From assembly GCF_000621805.1 (NCBI RefSeq), contig NZ_JHXH01000007.1, positions 1 to 64,000 of the forward strand: 64,000 bases of DNA, in the 5' to 3' direction. The translations under genes were made by a program, and so were the position numbers. Below are positions 31,709 through 39,533 of the stretch, piece by piece. The first letter of the stretch is position 1. Every line of letters starts with the position of its first letter. The stretch comes from Ruminococcus sp. FC2018. GTDB taxonomy: Bacteria > Bacillota > Clostridia > Oscillospirales > Ruminococcaceae. A model generated the notes under the pieces. It saw only the letters and a list, made by a program, of their open reading frames with translations. It ran no database searches and had not been told where the DNA came from.

Positions 31709-33109
31709 CTACTTTATTTCCTCCACTCTGACATTTGAGATGTGGATCGTTGCAGTTGATCCGCACTTGCCCATGTTGAACTCAAGTCTACCGTTGGGAT
31801 CGGTTTTTGCCGTCATGTCAAACTCATAGGTGAATTTCTGTTTTTCCTTTGTAAGTTTGAGCTTGGTGTCTTTAAGATATCTTACCCAGCCTGCGGTGGG
31901 AGCAGAAACGCATACGATCATGTCTCTTGGCTCATCCGCATATGCCTCAAAGGTCGCACGGTATTTCTTGCCTTTTATCATAGGCAGCTCTGGCTGTACC
32001 AGCTGTACGGAATATTCCTCTGTGCCTTCCTTGCTTGAATTTATAACGATCTCGTTGTTCTCGATTTTTGCAGCTCCTTCGCCGCCGTTGAACAACAGGA
32101 ACTTCCAGTTTTTATCGTCAGTCAGATCCTCAGCCTCTGCAAAGCTGCCGTTGTAGATGTAGTTGCCGTCTTCAAGAGCCTGTCGCATGGTCACCTCGGG
32201 CTTCTTTACATTCTTATCGTAGTTTGGCTTCTGATATACTCTTACGTAGTCTATCTCGAATTCTGCCTTATCGAAGTTGGTGTCCGCATCGGGGTTGCCC
32301 GGCCAGTCGCCGCCAACTGCAAGGTTCATCTGAACAAAGAACGGCTGATCGAATGGAGCAGGATAAGGCTTGTCGTCCTCACCCTCAACAGCGGTAAACC
32401 AGTCGTTTACCTTGAGGTATTCGTGACCGTCAATGTACCATCTTATCTCGCCCGGTTCCCATTCAACAGAGAATTCATGGAACTCTTTTTCAAAGTCGCT
32501 TTCAATAAGCTTGTATGTCTGCTGCTGTTCGGAATGAGGCTCGCCGTAGTGAACTGTTCCGTAGGCTGTGGAAACGTCATTTCCCAGCACTTCCATTATG
32601 TCTATCTCGCCGCATTTAGGCCACTGACCGTAGTGCTGCTCGTCTGTGGGCATCATCCACAGTGCAGGCCATAAACCCTTTCCGAATGGGACCTTTGCGC
32701 TTATGGAAACCTTGCCGTATGTAAAGTCCTTCTTGTTTTGTGATTTTATCTTTCCCGAGGTGTAATAGTCCTTGCCGTCTTTTTGGGACTTTATTGCCTT
32801 GAGTATTACCTTGCCGTCCTTTACAAAAACATTGTCTGTGGACGTGGTGTACTCCTGAAGCTCGTTGTTTGTCCAGCCCGGCTCGTGGGGATCGTAGCTC
32901 CAGATGTCCTCGTTGAGCTTGTCACCGTCAAATTCATCGCTCCACAAAAGCTCGTATCCATCAAGCTTTGGGGCCTCGGTCTTGTTTTGTGATGCGTTTG
33001 ATGAACCTGATGAGGAACTGTCGCCATCAGAGCTGGAGCTGCCGCAGGATGCCATTGAAAGTGCCATTGTACAGGCAACGATCAGGGAAAGCAGTTTTTT
33101 GCTTTTCAT
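31709..33109 (-). CDS. GH16 beta-glucanase lipoprotein with C-terminal carbohydrate-binding domain
   Basis: A 466-residue surface enzyme that cleaves beta-1,3 or mixed beta-1,3-1,4 glucans (laminarin, lichenan, cereal glucan). The signal peptide ends in lipobox SMASC (Cys22), followed by a Ser-rich linker. The GH16 domain covers about 55-295; its catalytic motif GEIDIMEV gives Glu168 as nucleophile, Asp170 as helper and Glu173 as acid/base. The beta-bulge form E-x-D-x-x-E is typical of laminarinases. Residues about 310-465 look like a CBM4/9-type beta-sandwich (YIYNGSFAEAEDLTDDKNWKF). ATG 33109 follows CGGAGG. It is divergent from an AraC-type regulator. Confidence 0.93.
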   Translation of the reverse strand: MKSKKLLSLIVACTMALSMASCGSSSSDGDSSSSGSSNASQNKTEAPKLDGYELLWSDEFDGDKLNEDIWSYDPHEPGWTNNELQEYTTSTDNVFVKDGKVILKAIKSQKDGKDYYTSGKIKSQNKKDFTYGKVSISAKVPFGKGLWPALWMMPTDEQHYGQWPKCGEIDIMEVLGNDVSTAYGTVHYGEPHSEQQQTYKLIESDFEKEFHEFSVEWEPGEIRWYIDGHEYLKVNDWFTAVEGEDDKPYPAPFDQPFFVQMNLAVGGDWPGNPDADTNFDKAEFEIDYVRVYQKPNYDKNVKKPEVTMRQALEDGNYIYNGSFAEAEDLTDDKNWKFLLFNGGEGAAKIENNEIVINSSKEGTEEYSVQLVQPELPMIKGKKYRATFEAYADEPRDMIVCVSAPTAGWVRYLKDTKLKLTKEKQKFTYEFDMTAKTDPNGRLEFNMGKCGSTATIHISNVRVEEIK

Positions 33110-33195
33110 ATCTCTTAACCTCCGTATAATTACAGTTTCAGTTTTTTCCTTGATATAATTGTATTATAAGCGTGAAAAGAATTATATAAAAATCG

Positions 33196-33224
33196 TTGCT
33201 TTTTTATAATAATTATGCTATAAT
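33196..33224 (+). promoter_or_regulatory. Promoter of the 33286 AraC-type regulator
   Basis: TTGCTT (33196-33201), 17-base spacer, TATAAT (33219-33224), 61 bases before the start codon. Confidence 0.65.
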
Positions 33225-33285
33225 ACCGGTGATACAATGCGCTTGAATGACGGGACGATGTCCCATATCGAAAGGTGGACTGAAA

Positions 33286-34050
33286 ATGGCTTTGAATATA
33301 GATAAGGAGCTTACTGTGCGTGAGTATGCCTTGAGAGAAAACTCTGCCTTTCATGCACCCTATATCCCCGAGTTTGACTTTTATTACGCTGTTAAAAACG
33401 GCGACATTGAAAAGGTCTCACGGCTTTGTGCGGAGGATTTTGATAAAAAGGGAGGCTTTGGGAAGCTTTGCGAGGATAAGCTCCAGAATTTGAAGTATCA
33501 TTTTGCCATAACCGCAGCCATGGTGGCGAGATACTGTATCGAAGCGGGAATGGAGCATGAAACTGCGTACAGCCTCAGCGATCTTTATATACAAAGCTGC
33601 GACAGGTGCACCACCCCACGTGAGATATCCGGTCTGCACCGTAATATGTGCATGGACTATACCAAGCGAATGAGAGAGCTGCGCAAGGACAGGGTATATT
33701 CAAAGCAGATAGTTCTGTGCATCAACTATATTTATAATAACCTGCATAAAAAGGTGAGCACAAATGAGCTCGCACAGTACACAGGTCTTAGCCGAAGCTA
33801 TCTATCACGCCTTTTCAAGAAGGAAACAGGGGAGAGCATAACCGATTATATCATAAGACGAAAGATCGGAGCAGCAAAGAATATGCTTAAATACTCCGGG
33901 TATTCTCTTTCGCAGATCTCCGAGACACTGGCTTTTTCCTGTCAGAGCTATTTTACAAAGATATTCAGAGTTTATGAGGGCGTGACACCGAAAAAATACA
34001 GGAATATGTTTTCCTTTAATACGGAAATATCTCAGGGCAGGAAAGAATAA
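33286..34050 (+). CDS. AraC-family transcriptional regulator
   Basis: A 254-residue regulator of the same type as the one at 22244. ATG 33286 follows AAAGGTGG; an earlier in-frame ATG (33247) lies upstream of that site. The N-terminal domain is helical (YHFAITAAMVARYCIEAGMEHETAYSLSDLYIQSCD), not a cupin. Two helix-turn-helix units follow: VSTNELAQYTGLSRSYLSRLFKKETG and YSLSQISETLAFSCQSYFTKIFRVYEGVTPKKYR. It is divergent from the GH16 glucanase across 176 bases, so control of that gene is plausible. The next gene, tcdA, starts 21 bases after its stop. Confidence 0.92.
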   Translation: MALNIDKELTVREYALRENSAFHAPYIPEFDFYYAVKNGDIEKVSRLCAEDFDKKGGFGKLCEDKLQNLKYHFAITAAMVARYCIEAGMEHETAYSLSDLYIQSCDRCTTPREISGLHRNMCMDYTKRMRELRKDRVYSKQIVLCINYIYNNLHKKVSTNELAQYTGLSRSYLSRLFKKETGESITDYIIRRKIGAAKNMLKYSGYSLSQISETLAFSCQSYFTKIFRVYEGVTPKKYRNMFSFNTEISQGRKE

Positions 34051-34071
34051 ACGATGTAAGAGGTTTTTTAT

Positions 34072-34773
34072 ATGGAAGAAAGATTTGAACGCCTGGAAAT
34101 GCTGTATTCACAGCAGGGCATAGAAAGATTGAAAAGCGCAAAGATAGCCGTGTTCGGCGTTGGGGGAGTAGGAGGCTATGTTGTGGAAGCCCTGGCAAGA
34201 AGCGCCGTGGGCAGGATAGATATATTCGACAATGATACCGTGGCAGAGTCAAACCTTAACAGACAGATAATCGCCACCACCCGTACCATCGGCATGAAAA
34301 AGACCGATGCGGCAGCAGAGCGTGTGAAAAGCATCTCGTCGAACTGTGATGTGCGGGGCATGGATATATTTTATGCTCCCGACAACGCAGACAGCATTGA
34401 CCTTTCACAGTATGACTATGTGGTGGACGCAGTGGACTTTGTCCCTGCAAAGATCGAACTTGCCGTGAGATGCGAAAAACTTGGAGTGCCCCACATTTCA
34501 GCTATGGGTGCAGGGAATAAGCTTTTCCCCCAGCTGCTTGAAGTTGCGGATATATACAAGACATCTGTCTGCCCCCTGGCGAGAGTGATGAGAAGGGAGC
34601 TGAAAAAACGTGGAGTAAAAAAGCTCCTTTGCGTTTATTCCAAAGAGGAACCTGTAAGACCCACCGTCAAGGACGGGGAAAAGCTTTGTCCCGGAAGTAA
34701 TGCCTTTGTTCCTCCCACAGCCGGTCTTATCATCGCTTCTCAGGTTGTAAATTCCATAACAAAGGGACTGTAA
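34072..34773 (+). CDS. tcdA: tRNA threonylcarbamoyladenosine dehydratase
   Basis: A 233-residue E1-like enzyme that cyclises t6A at position 37 of ANN-decoding tRNAs to ct6A using ATP. It shows the ThiF/MoeB nucleotide site GVGGVGGYVVEALAR, the Asp/Asn/Arg cluster FDNDTVAESNLNRQ, the DAVDFVPAK segment and the C-terminal FVPPTAGLIIASQVV typical of TcdA (CsdL). It lacks the CxxC zinc pairs of MoeB, as expected. ATG 34072 lies after a weak site (AAGAGG). It is 21 bases after the AraC gene. Confidence 0.92.
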   Translation: MEERFERLEMLYSQQGIERLKSAKIAVFGVGGVGGYVVEALARSAVGRIDIFDNDTVAESNLNRQIIATTRTIGMKKTDAAAERVKSISSNCDVRGMDIFYAPDNADSIDLSQYDYVVDAVDFVPAKIELAVRCEKLGVPHISAMGAGNKLFPQLLEVADIYKTSVCPLARVMRRELKKRGVKKLLCVYSKEEPVRPTVKDGEKLCPGSNAFVPPTAGLIIASQVVNSITKGL

Positions 34774-34793
34774 GTGCAATTTTCATAAAATAC

Positions 34794-34822
34794 TTGACAA
34801 ATCTTAGTGCATAGTGTATAAT
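34794..34822 (+). promoter_or_regulatory. Promoter of the NlpC/P60 gene
   Basis: Perfect consensus: TTGACA (34794-34799), 17-base spacer, TATAAT (34817-34822). Confidence 0.9.
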
Positions 34823-34825
34823 AGG

Positions 34826-34852
34826 GTTACAAATGAGTTACAAAGTATTACA
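34826..34852. promoter_or_regulatory. WalR-like triple repeat at the transcription start
   Basis: GTTACA at 34826-34831 and 34837-34842 with five bases between, plus ATTACA at 34847-34852. On the minus strand this reads TGTAAC-N5-TGTAAC, a perfect match to the known WalR (YycF) consensus TGTWAH-N5-TGTWAH. It covers the expected start site near 34829. Confidence 0.6.
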
Positions 34853-34888
34853 ATTTGAATAAAGTATTAACAGTTTGGAGAGTATTTT

Positions 34889-36226
34889 ATGCGAAAGTTA
34901 CGATTTTTTAAAAGCGTTGTTGCGGCAACCGCTGCTGTGGCAATATCTGTAACTGCTATCGGTTCATATAACGATAGCTTTGCGGATAAAGAATCTCTTA
35001 TGACAGAGATGAGCAGCATCGAAAGTGAGCAGGCTGATGTAAATGCAAAGATATCCTCTGCCGACAGCGAGCTTTTAAAAGAAAAGGACAACCTGGCAAG
35101 TATAAATAAGGACTATGCACAGGTCCGTGAAAAGGTTGAAAAGGTACAAGCCGAGGCAAGCGAACTGGAAAAGAAGATAGCTGACCTTGACGAGAAGATG
35201 CGTGATAACGAGCGTTCTATTGAAAGCAAGACACAGCAGATAAAGGTTGAAACAGACGAGTTTATGAAGCGCATAAGAGCAATGTATGTTGCAGGCGGTT
35301 CAGATACATATATGAGCGTTCTTGCAGGCTCTGACGATTTTTATGACATCCTTATGAGGCTTGAGCTTATGAAGCGTGTGGCTGCTCACGATAACGAACA
35401 GCTTGACAAGCTTATCCAGCAGAAGAAGGAGCTTGAGACGCTCAAAAAGCAGTACAGCGACCAGAGAAAAGAACTTGATACTTCTATGGTCCGCTACGGC
35501 GATAAGCTTAAAGAGCTTTCCGAGCAGGAAAAGAAGCTTGCCGACCTTCAGGCAGCATCAGGAAAGAATATTGACAAAATAGAGTCCGAAAAACAGACCC
35601 TTGTTTCCAGAGCAAACGACCTGGAGCAGAAATATTCCCAGGTAAGCTCACAGCTTCTTACCACAACTACAACAACAACTTCTGCCACAACCAAGCAGAC
35701 TACCACCGCAAAGCCGCAGACAACTACCACAAAGAAGTCTTCTGTTCAGACACAGGCTGCTCCCGCAACCCAGAGAACACAGGCTGTAACCCGGAAGACG
35801 CAGGCTACACAAAAGACAACACAGAAAACACAGCCTGCCACCCCTGCTTCAAGCAACGAAAAGATCAATAAGGTAATTGCTTATGCAAAGAGCAACGTTG
35901 GCGGTGCTTATGTCTGGGGAGGTGCAAGATACCGTGCAACTGACTGCTCAGGTCTGACAATGCTCTCATATGCACAGGTAGGCATTAGCCTTCCTCACTA
36001 TGCACAGTCACAGGCTTCCTGCGGAAGAGCCGTAAGCTACAATCAGATGCAGCCGGGTGATATCATAACCTTCGGAAGTGCTTATAATGTATACCATGTT
36101 GCAATGTATATCGGCAACGGACTTATGGTACACGCTGAGAACTCAAACACAGGAATAGTTATCTCAAACGTTGCATCTTTCTCAAGATACAACCCAATTT
36201 ATAACATCAGAAGAATTATCGGCTGA
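34889..36226 (+). CDS. Secreted NlpC/P60 peptidoglycan endopeptidase with coiled coil (CwlO-like)
   Basis: A 445-residue exported hydrolase that cuts within peptidoglycan stem peptides. Signal peptide about 1-32. Residues about 35-245 form a long coiled coil with Glu/Lys/Asp heptads, like CwlO or PcsB, proteins held inactive until FtsEX engages the coil. Residues about 250-320 are a Thr/Gln/Lys-rich linker. The NlpC/P60 domain (about 325-445) has catalytic Cys in YRATDCSGLTMLSYAQ, His in YHVAMYIGNG and a third polar residue in VHAENS. ATG 34889 follows TTGGAGAG. It has its own promoter, a WalR-like box and a terminator. Confidence 0.92.
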   Translation: MRKLRFFKSVVAATAAVAISVTAIGSYNDSFADKESLMTEMSSIESEQADVNAKISSADSELLKEKDNLASINKDYAQVREKVEKVQAEASELEKKIADLDEKMRDNERSIESKTQQIKVETDEFMKRIRAMYVAGGSDTYMSVLAGSDDFYDILMRLELMKRVAAHDNEQLDKLIQQKKELETLKKQYSDQRKELDTSMVRYGDKLKELSEQEKKLADLQAASGKNIDKIESEKQTLVSRANDLEQKYSQVSSQLLTTTTTTTSATTKQTTTAKPQTTTTKKSSVQTQAAPATQRTQAVTRKTQATQKTTQKTQPATPASSNEKINKVIAYAKSNVGGAYVWGGARYRATDCSGLTMLSYAQVGISLPHYAQSQASCGRAVSYNQMQPGDIITFGSAYNVYHVAMYIGNGLMVHAENSNTGIVISNVASFSRYNPIYNIRRIIG

Positions 36227-36235
36227 TAAGATTTT

Positions 36236-36270
36236 AAGCTGCAAGTTTTCACCTGCAGCTTTTTCTTTTT
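36236..36270 (+). terminator. Terminator of the NlpC/P60 gene
   Basis: Stem AAGCTGCA / TGCAGCTT followed by a T-rich run. Confidence 0.8.
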
Positions 36271-36274
36271 GAAT

Positions 36275-36310
36275 AATTGTATACTAATTGTATTGCGCTT
36301 GTTGACAATT
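36275..36310. promoter_or_regulatory. BirA-like biotin operator
   Basis: AATTGTATAC (36275-36284) and GTTGACAATT (36301-36310) form an inverted repeat (8 of 10 positions) with a 16-base spacer, close to the Bacillota BirA site AATTGTTAAC-N14-16-GTTAACAATT. Its right arm contains the -35 of the bioY promoter, a layout for repression when biotin is plentiful. Confidence 0.65.
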
Positions 36311-36330
36311 TTGGCTCGGTGTGGTAAAAT
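36302..36330 (+). promoter_or_regulatory. Promoter of bioY
   Basis: TTGACA (36302-36307), 17-base spacer, TAAAAT (36325-36330), 13 bases before the start codon, so the leader is very short. Confidence 0.75.
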
Positions 36331-36343
36331 CAATTCAGAAGGA

Positions 36344-36913
36344 ATGATGAACTTGAATGAGAAAAAAGTTTTCACCACACGTAATCTTGTTTTTATGGGA
36401 CTTTTCGCAGCTGTAACAGCAGTTTTGTCACAGATATCCCTGCCGCTGCCAACAAATGTTCCACTGACCCTCCAGACCTTTGCCGTGGCACTTGCGGGAT
36501 ATTTTCTCGGCTGGCTTAAAGGGGGTATATCCATTTTGGTCTATGTACTTGTGGGAGCAGTTGGCGCACCTGTCTTTGCGGGTTTCAAAGGCGGTTTCGG
36601 CGTTATCACCGGTCCTACAGGCGGCTTTATAATCGGATTTGTTATCATGGCTGTGCTTTGCGGACTTGGAAGCAATTTTTTTAATAAAAAGAATGCGATT
36701 TCCGTGATTGCGGGAATTCTGTTTGGTATTGCCGGACTTGCCGTTTGCCATGCCTTTGGCTGTGTCCACTTTGCAATAACCTCGGGACAGAGCCTTTGGA
36801 ATGCGTTTCTTGTTGTATCGGTCCCGTATCTTGTAAAAGATGTTATATCTGTTGCGGCGGCTTATTTTATATGCCGTGAGCTCAGACACCGACTCATTAA
36901 ATCAGGTGCGTGA
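36344..36913 (+). CDS. bioY: Biotin transporter BioY
   Basis: A 189-residue membrane protein that binds and imports biotin, alone or with the shared ECF energy module. It has about six helices; family marks are AVTAVLSQISLPLPTNVPLTLQTFAVALAGYFLG, GGISILVYVLVGAVGAPVFAGFKGGFGVITGPTGGFI. ATG 36344 or the adjacent ATG 36347 is the start, with AGAAGGA upstream; a distant in-frame ATG at 36269 lies before the promoter and is excluded. The gene stands alone with a BirA-like operator and a terminator; ECF ATPases are not in the window. Confidence 0.94.
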   Translation: MMNLNEKKVFTTRNLVFMGLFAAVTAVLSQISLPLPTNVPLTLQTFAVALAGYFLGWLKGGISILVYVLVGAVGAPVFAGFKGGFGVITGPTGGFIIGFVIMAVLCGLGSNFFNKKNAISVIAGILFGIAGLAVCHAFGCVHFAITSGQSLWNAFLVVSVPYLVKDVISVAAAYFICRELRHRLIKSGA

Positions 36914-36941
36914 TCTCAAAAGAACGCCTGATATAAATACA

Positions 36942-36974
36942 CCCTCCATTATCCCCTTTGGAGGGCGTTTTTTT
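36942..36974 (+). terminator. Terminator of bioY
   Basis: Stem CCCTCCA / TGGAGGG, short loop, then CG and seven T. Confidence 0.85.
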
Positions 36975-36994
36975 GAAAAAAAGCACAATACCTC

Positions 36995-37023
36995 TTGACA
37001 ATAAAGGAATTATAGTGTATAAT
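36995..37023 (+). promoter_or_regulatory. Promoter of tRNA-Thr
   Basis: Perfect consensus TTGACA (36995-37000), 17-base spacer, TATAAT (37018-37023), 27 bases before the tRNA. Confidence 0.9.
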
Positions 37024-37050
37024 ATATAACTGTTGCAGATACTTCTGCTT

Positions 37051-37123
37051 GCTGTTATAGCTCAGTTGGTAGAGCACATCCTTGGTAAGGATGAGGTCAC
37101 CGGTTCAAATCCGGTTAACAGCT
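37051..37123 (+). tRNA. tRNA-Thr (GGT)
   Basis: Clover-leaf with acceptor GCTGTTA / TAACAGC, D-arm GCTC/GAGC, anticodon stem CATCC/GGATG with loop TTGGTAA (anticodon GGT), T-arm ACCGG-TTCAAAT-CCGGT. Single gene with its own promoter and terminator; CCA not encoded. Confidence 0.95.
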
Positions 37124-37128
37124 TTCAG

Positions 37129-37154
37129 GCTCCCGATGATCGGGAGTTTTTTTT
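37129..37154 (+). terminator. Terminator of tRNA-Thr
   Basis: Stem CTCCCG / CGGGAG with a five-base loop, then eight T, immediately after the tRNA. Confidence 0.85.
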
Positions 37155-37163
37155 GCCATAATA

Positions 37164-37190
37164 AAAAGGACAGTTTTAAGCTGTCCTTTT
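37164..37190. terminator. Terminator of lysC (works on both strands)
   Basis: Perfect stem AAAAGGACAG / CTGTCCTTTT; on the minus strand it follows the aspartokinase stop by 26 bases. Confidence 0.8.
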
Positions 37191-37215
37191 GTTATTTTGA
37201 AATTTGCTGAACAGA

Positions 37216-38541
37216 TCAGTTTTCAAGCTGTGTGTCAACAAAAATGCTGTAAATTGCCTGCATAGCCTTTTCAAAGTCGCTCTCGCTTACTCCGATAATA
37301 ATGTTAAGCTCGCTGGAGCCCTGGTCTATCATCTTTACGTTGACCCTTGCGTGTGCCAGCGCAGAGAATATCCTGCCTGCTGTACCTCTGTTGGACTTCA
37401 TGGCTCTGCCCACAACGGCGATAAGCGCAAGGTCTGTTTCGATATCTACAACGTCAGGCTTGCAGTTTCTGTGGATACCTGCAAGTATCTCCTGCTCCTT
37501 GGGAGCAAATTCCTGCTGGTGAACAACAATGGACATTGTGTCGATACCTGAAGGCATATGTTCAAAGCAGATGCCGTTTTTCTCGAACACTTCAAGCACT
37601 CTTCTGCCAAAGCCAAGCTCAGCGTTCATCATGTCCTTTTCAATGTTGATGGCGGTAAAGCCCTTTTTACCCGCAATACCTGTAATGGTGAACTCAGGCT
37701 TCTGTGATGTAGACTCAACAATGAATGTTCCGCTGTCCTGGGGAGCATTTGTGTTTTTGATATTGATAGGGATACCTGCTTTTCTTACAGGGAAGATAGC
37801 GTCCTCGTGAAGTACGGTAGCACCCATGTAAGAAAGCTCACGAAGCTCTTTGTATGTGATGATCTTAATGGTCTGAGGATCATTTATTATTCTTGGGTCT
37901 GCAAAAAGAAATCCGGAAACATCTGTCCAGTTTTCATAAAGATCTGCGCCAACAGCTGCTGCAACGATAGAACCGGTTATATCCGATCCGCCTCTTGAGA
38001 AAGTCTTTATTGTGTCGTTTGGCATGGAGCCGTAGAAGCCGGGAATAACGGCGTTTTCAACTCCTTCAAGCCTTTCTCTGAGAGCCTTGTTTGTCTTTTT
38101 GGAGTCAAAGTGACCCTGCTCGTCAAAGAAGATAACGTCTGCTGCATCGATAAAACCATATCCAAGATAGTTTGCAAGCACGATACCGTTGAGGTATTCA
38201 CCCCTTGAAGCGGCATAGTCACGTCCTGCCTTGCCGATAAAGCAGGCATTGATTATCTCAAACTCCTGATCCAGCGACAGGTCAAGCCCAAGCTCACTGA
38301 TTATCCCGTTGTATCTCTCTTTTATTTTATCAAATGCGTCCTTGAAGTCCTTGCCCTTTGCCGCAAGATCGTAGCAGCCGTAAAGCATATCGGTAACTTT
38401 TGTATCTTTGCTGTTTCTTTTTCCCGGTGCGCTGGGAACAACGAACCTTCTGGAGCTTTCAGCAGTGATGATAGCTTTTACTTTTTTGAACTGCTCTGCG
38501 CTGGCAAGGGAACTGCCGCCGAATTTTACAACCTTAGTCAT
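37216..38541 (-). CDS. lysC: Aspartate kinase
   Basis: A 441-residue enzyme that phosphorylates aspartate, the first step to lysine, threonine, methionine and diaminopimelate. KFGGSSLASAEQFKKV opens the kinase domain, FSRGGSDITGSIVAAAVGADLYENWTDVSGF is the substrate site, and two ACT domains fill about 300-441 (feedback control by amino acids). It is the monofunctional type without a homoserine dehydrogenase domain. ATG 38541 follows AATGAGG. It has a promoter at 38616-38644 and a terminator; the leader is about 65 bases, too short for a lysine riboswitch. Confidence 0.95.
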   Translation of the reverse strand: MTKVVKFGGSSLASAEQFKKVKAIITAESSRRFVVPSAPGKRNSKDTKVTDMLYGCYDLAAKGKDFKDAFDKIKERYNGIISELGLDLSLDQEFEIINACFIGKAGRDYAASRGEYLNGIVLANYLGYGFIDAADVIFFDEQGHFDSKKTNKALRERLEGVENAVIPGFYGSMPNDTIKTFSRGGSDITGSIVAAAVGADLYENWTDVSGFLFADPRIINDPQTIKIITYKELRELSYMGATVLHEDAIFPVRKAGIPINIKNTNAPQDSGTFIVESTSQKPEFTITGIAGKKGFTAINIEKDMMNAELGFGRRVLEVFEKNGICFEHMPSGIDTMSIVVHQQEFAPKEQEILAGIHRNCKPDVVDIETDLALIAVVGRAMKSNRGTAGRIFSALAHARVNVKMIDQGSSELNIIIGVSESDFEKAMQAIYSIFVDTQLEN

Positions 38542-38615
38542 ACCAAAACCTCATTTTCAATTTAGATTGGGCGTTTATAACACATTTAAAACGCCGGTTA
38601 AACAGTACAATAAAC

Positions 38616-38644
38616 AGTATACAAAAATAATTCTTTTAAGTCAA
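38616..38644 (-). promoter_or_regulatory. Promoter of lysC
   Basis: Minus strand TTGACT (38644-38639), 17-base spacer, TATACT (38621-38616). The transcribed leader contains a GGCGTTT/AAACGCC hairpin at about 38568-38596 without a T-run. Confidence 0.75.
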
Positions 38645-38748
38645 TGTGTATTTTGACAAATAAATATTAAATTTTATCTGTTCGTTTGTGAAATACGCTT
38701 GTTCACCCTCGGCAAACACAACGTGCGTGAGCGGAGTGCAGGTGTTTG

Positions 38749-39411
38749 TCAAAGCAAAACATCAAGCTTAGCGCAAAAATCGTATAAAGACGGAAAACAA
38801 TCATAAAGCATAGGCTTGGTGTCCCGGTCCGGCTGGGAGAGATCGGGGATCATCACAGGCTTGCAGCCGGCACGGTACGCAGACAGTATCCCGTTAGGGG
38901 AGTCCTCAAGAGCAATGCAGTTTTTACAATCAAGCCCAAGAGCCTCTGCTGCTGCCAGATAGATGTCAGGCGAGGGCTTTCCGTTTTGTATCATGTCGCC
39001 TGTAACTATTGCATCAAAATAACCTATCACACCCGTTTGTTCAAGGTATCTCCCAGTCCGTTCCCTGTTTGTGGTTGTGGCAACGGCGAGCTTTATCCTT
39101 CGCTTTGAAAGCTCGGTCAGAAGCTCATCCAGCCCATTTTTCTTTTCAACTCCGTTCAGCGCAATATATTCGTCCATAAGCTCTTTGCGCTTTTCACGTA
39201 CAGCATAATAATCAAAGCTGTCGCCGAATATTCCTTTAAGATGTACACAGGCGTATTTTGCCGCCATTGACCGTATGCCCAGTATGTGTTCATCAGTCAT
39301 TTCAAATCCATAATAAGCTGCTGCCTGTTTCCAGAAGCGTGTGTAAAGCTTTTCCGTGTCAAGCATAAGCCCGTCCATATCAAATATAACTCCCAGTATC
39401 CTGTCTTTCAT
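38749..39411 (-). CDS. HAD-superfamily phosphatase/phosphomutase-like protein
   Basis: A 220-residue HAD subfamily I protein with a helical cap, close in pattern to beta-phosphoglucomutase-like phosphatases. Motif I is VIFDMDGLMLDTE, motif II is the Thr of LAVATTTN, motif III is the Lys of NGKPSPDIYL and motif IV is CIALEDSPNGILSA. The typical cap-2 feature of Cof-type proteins is absent. ATG 39411 follows AAGGAGGCGG. It is monocistronic. Substrate cannot be set from sequence; sugar phosphates or nucleotides are likely. Confidence 0.88.
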   Translation of the reverse strand: MKDRILGVIFDMDGLMLDTEKLYTRFWKQAAAYYGFEMTDEHILGIRSMAAKYACVHLKGIFGDSFDYYAVREKRKELMDEYIALNGVEKKNGLDELLTELSKRRIKLAVATTTNRERTGRYLEQTGVIGYFDAIVTGDMIQNGKPSPDIYLAAAEALGLDCKNCIALEDSPNGILSAYRAGCKPVMIPDLSQPDRDTKPMLYDCFPSLYDFCAKLDVLL

Positions 39412-39533
39412 CGTGCCGCCTCCTTGCCGCTTTTCATATTATACTTCCTTTAATGGGAAAAATCAATGGATAGTTCATTGACAACAGGTGTAAAATGTGT
39501 TATTATAAAATTTACGGTAGGAGGTGTGTAACA

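Noticed and set aside
35650-35870. Thr/Gln/Lys-rich repeats considered as a tandem-repeat or CRISPR-like array
   Set aside because: They are irregular codons of a low-complexity protein linker (ACA/CAG-rich), not evenly spaced DNA repeats with spacers.
38542-38680. Possible lysine riboswitch before aspartokinase
   Set aside because: The promoter leaves a leader of about 65 bases with only one small hairpin; a lysine riboswitch needs about 170 bases with five helices.
38700-38748. Hairpin CAAACAC / GTGTTTG after the HAD gene as a terminator
   Set aside because: The stem is short with a long GC-rich loop and no T-run on the minus strand.
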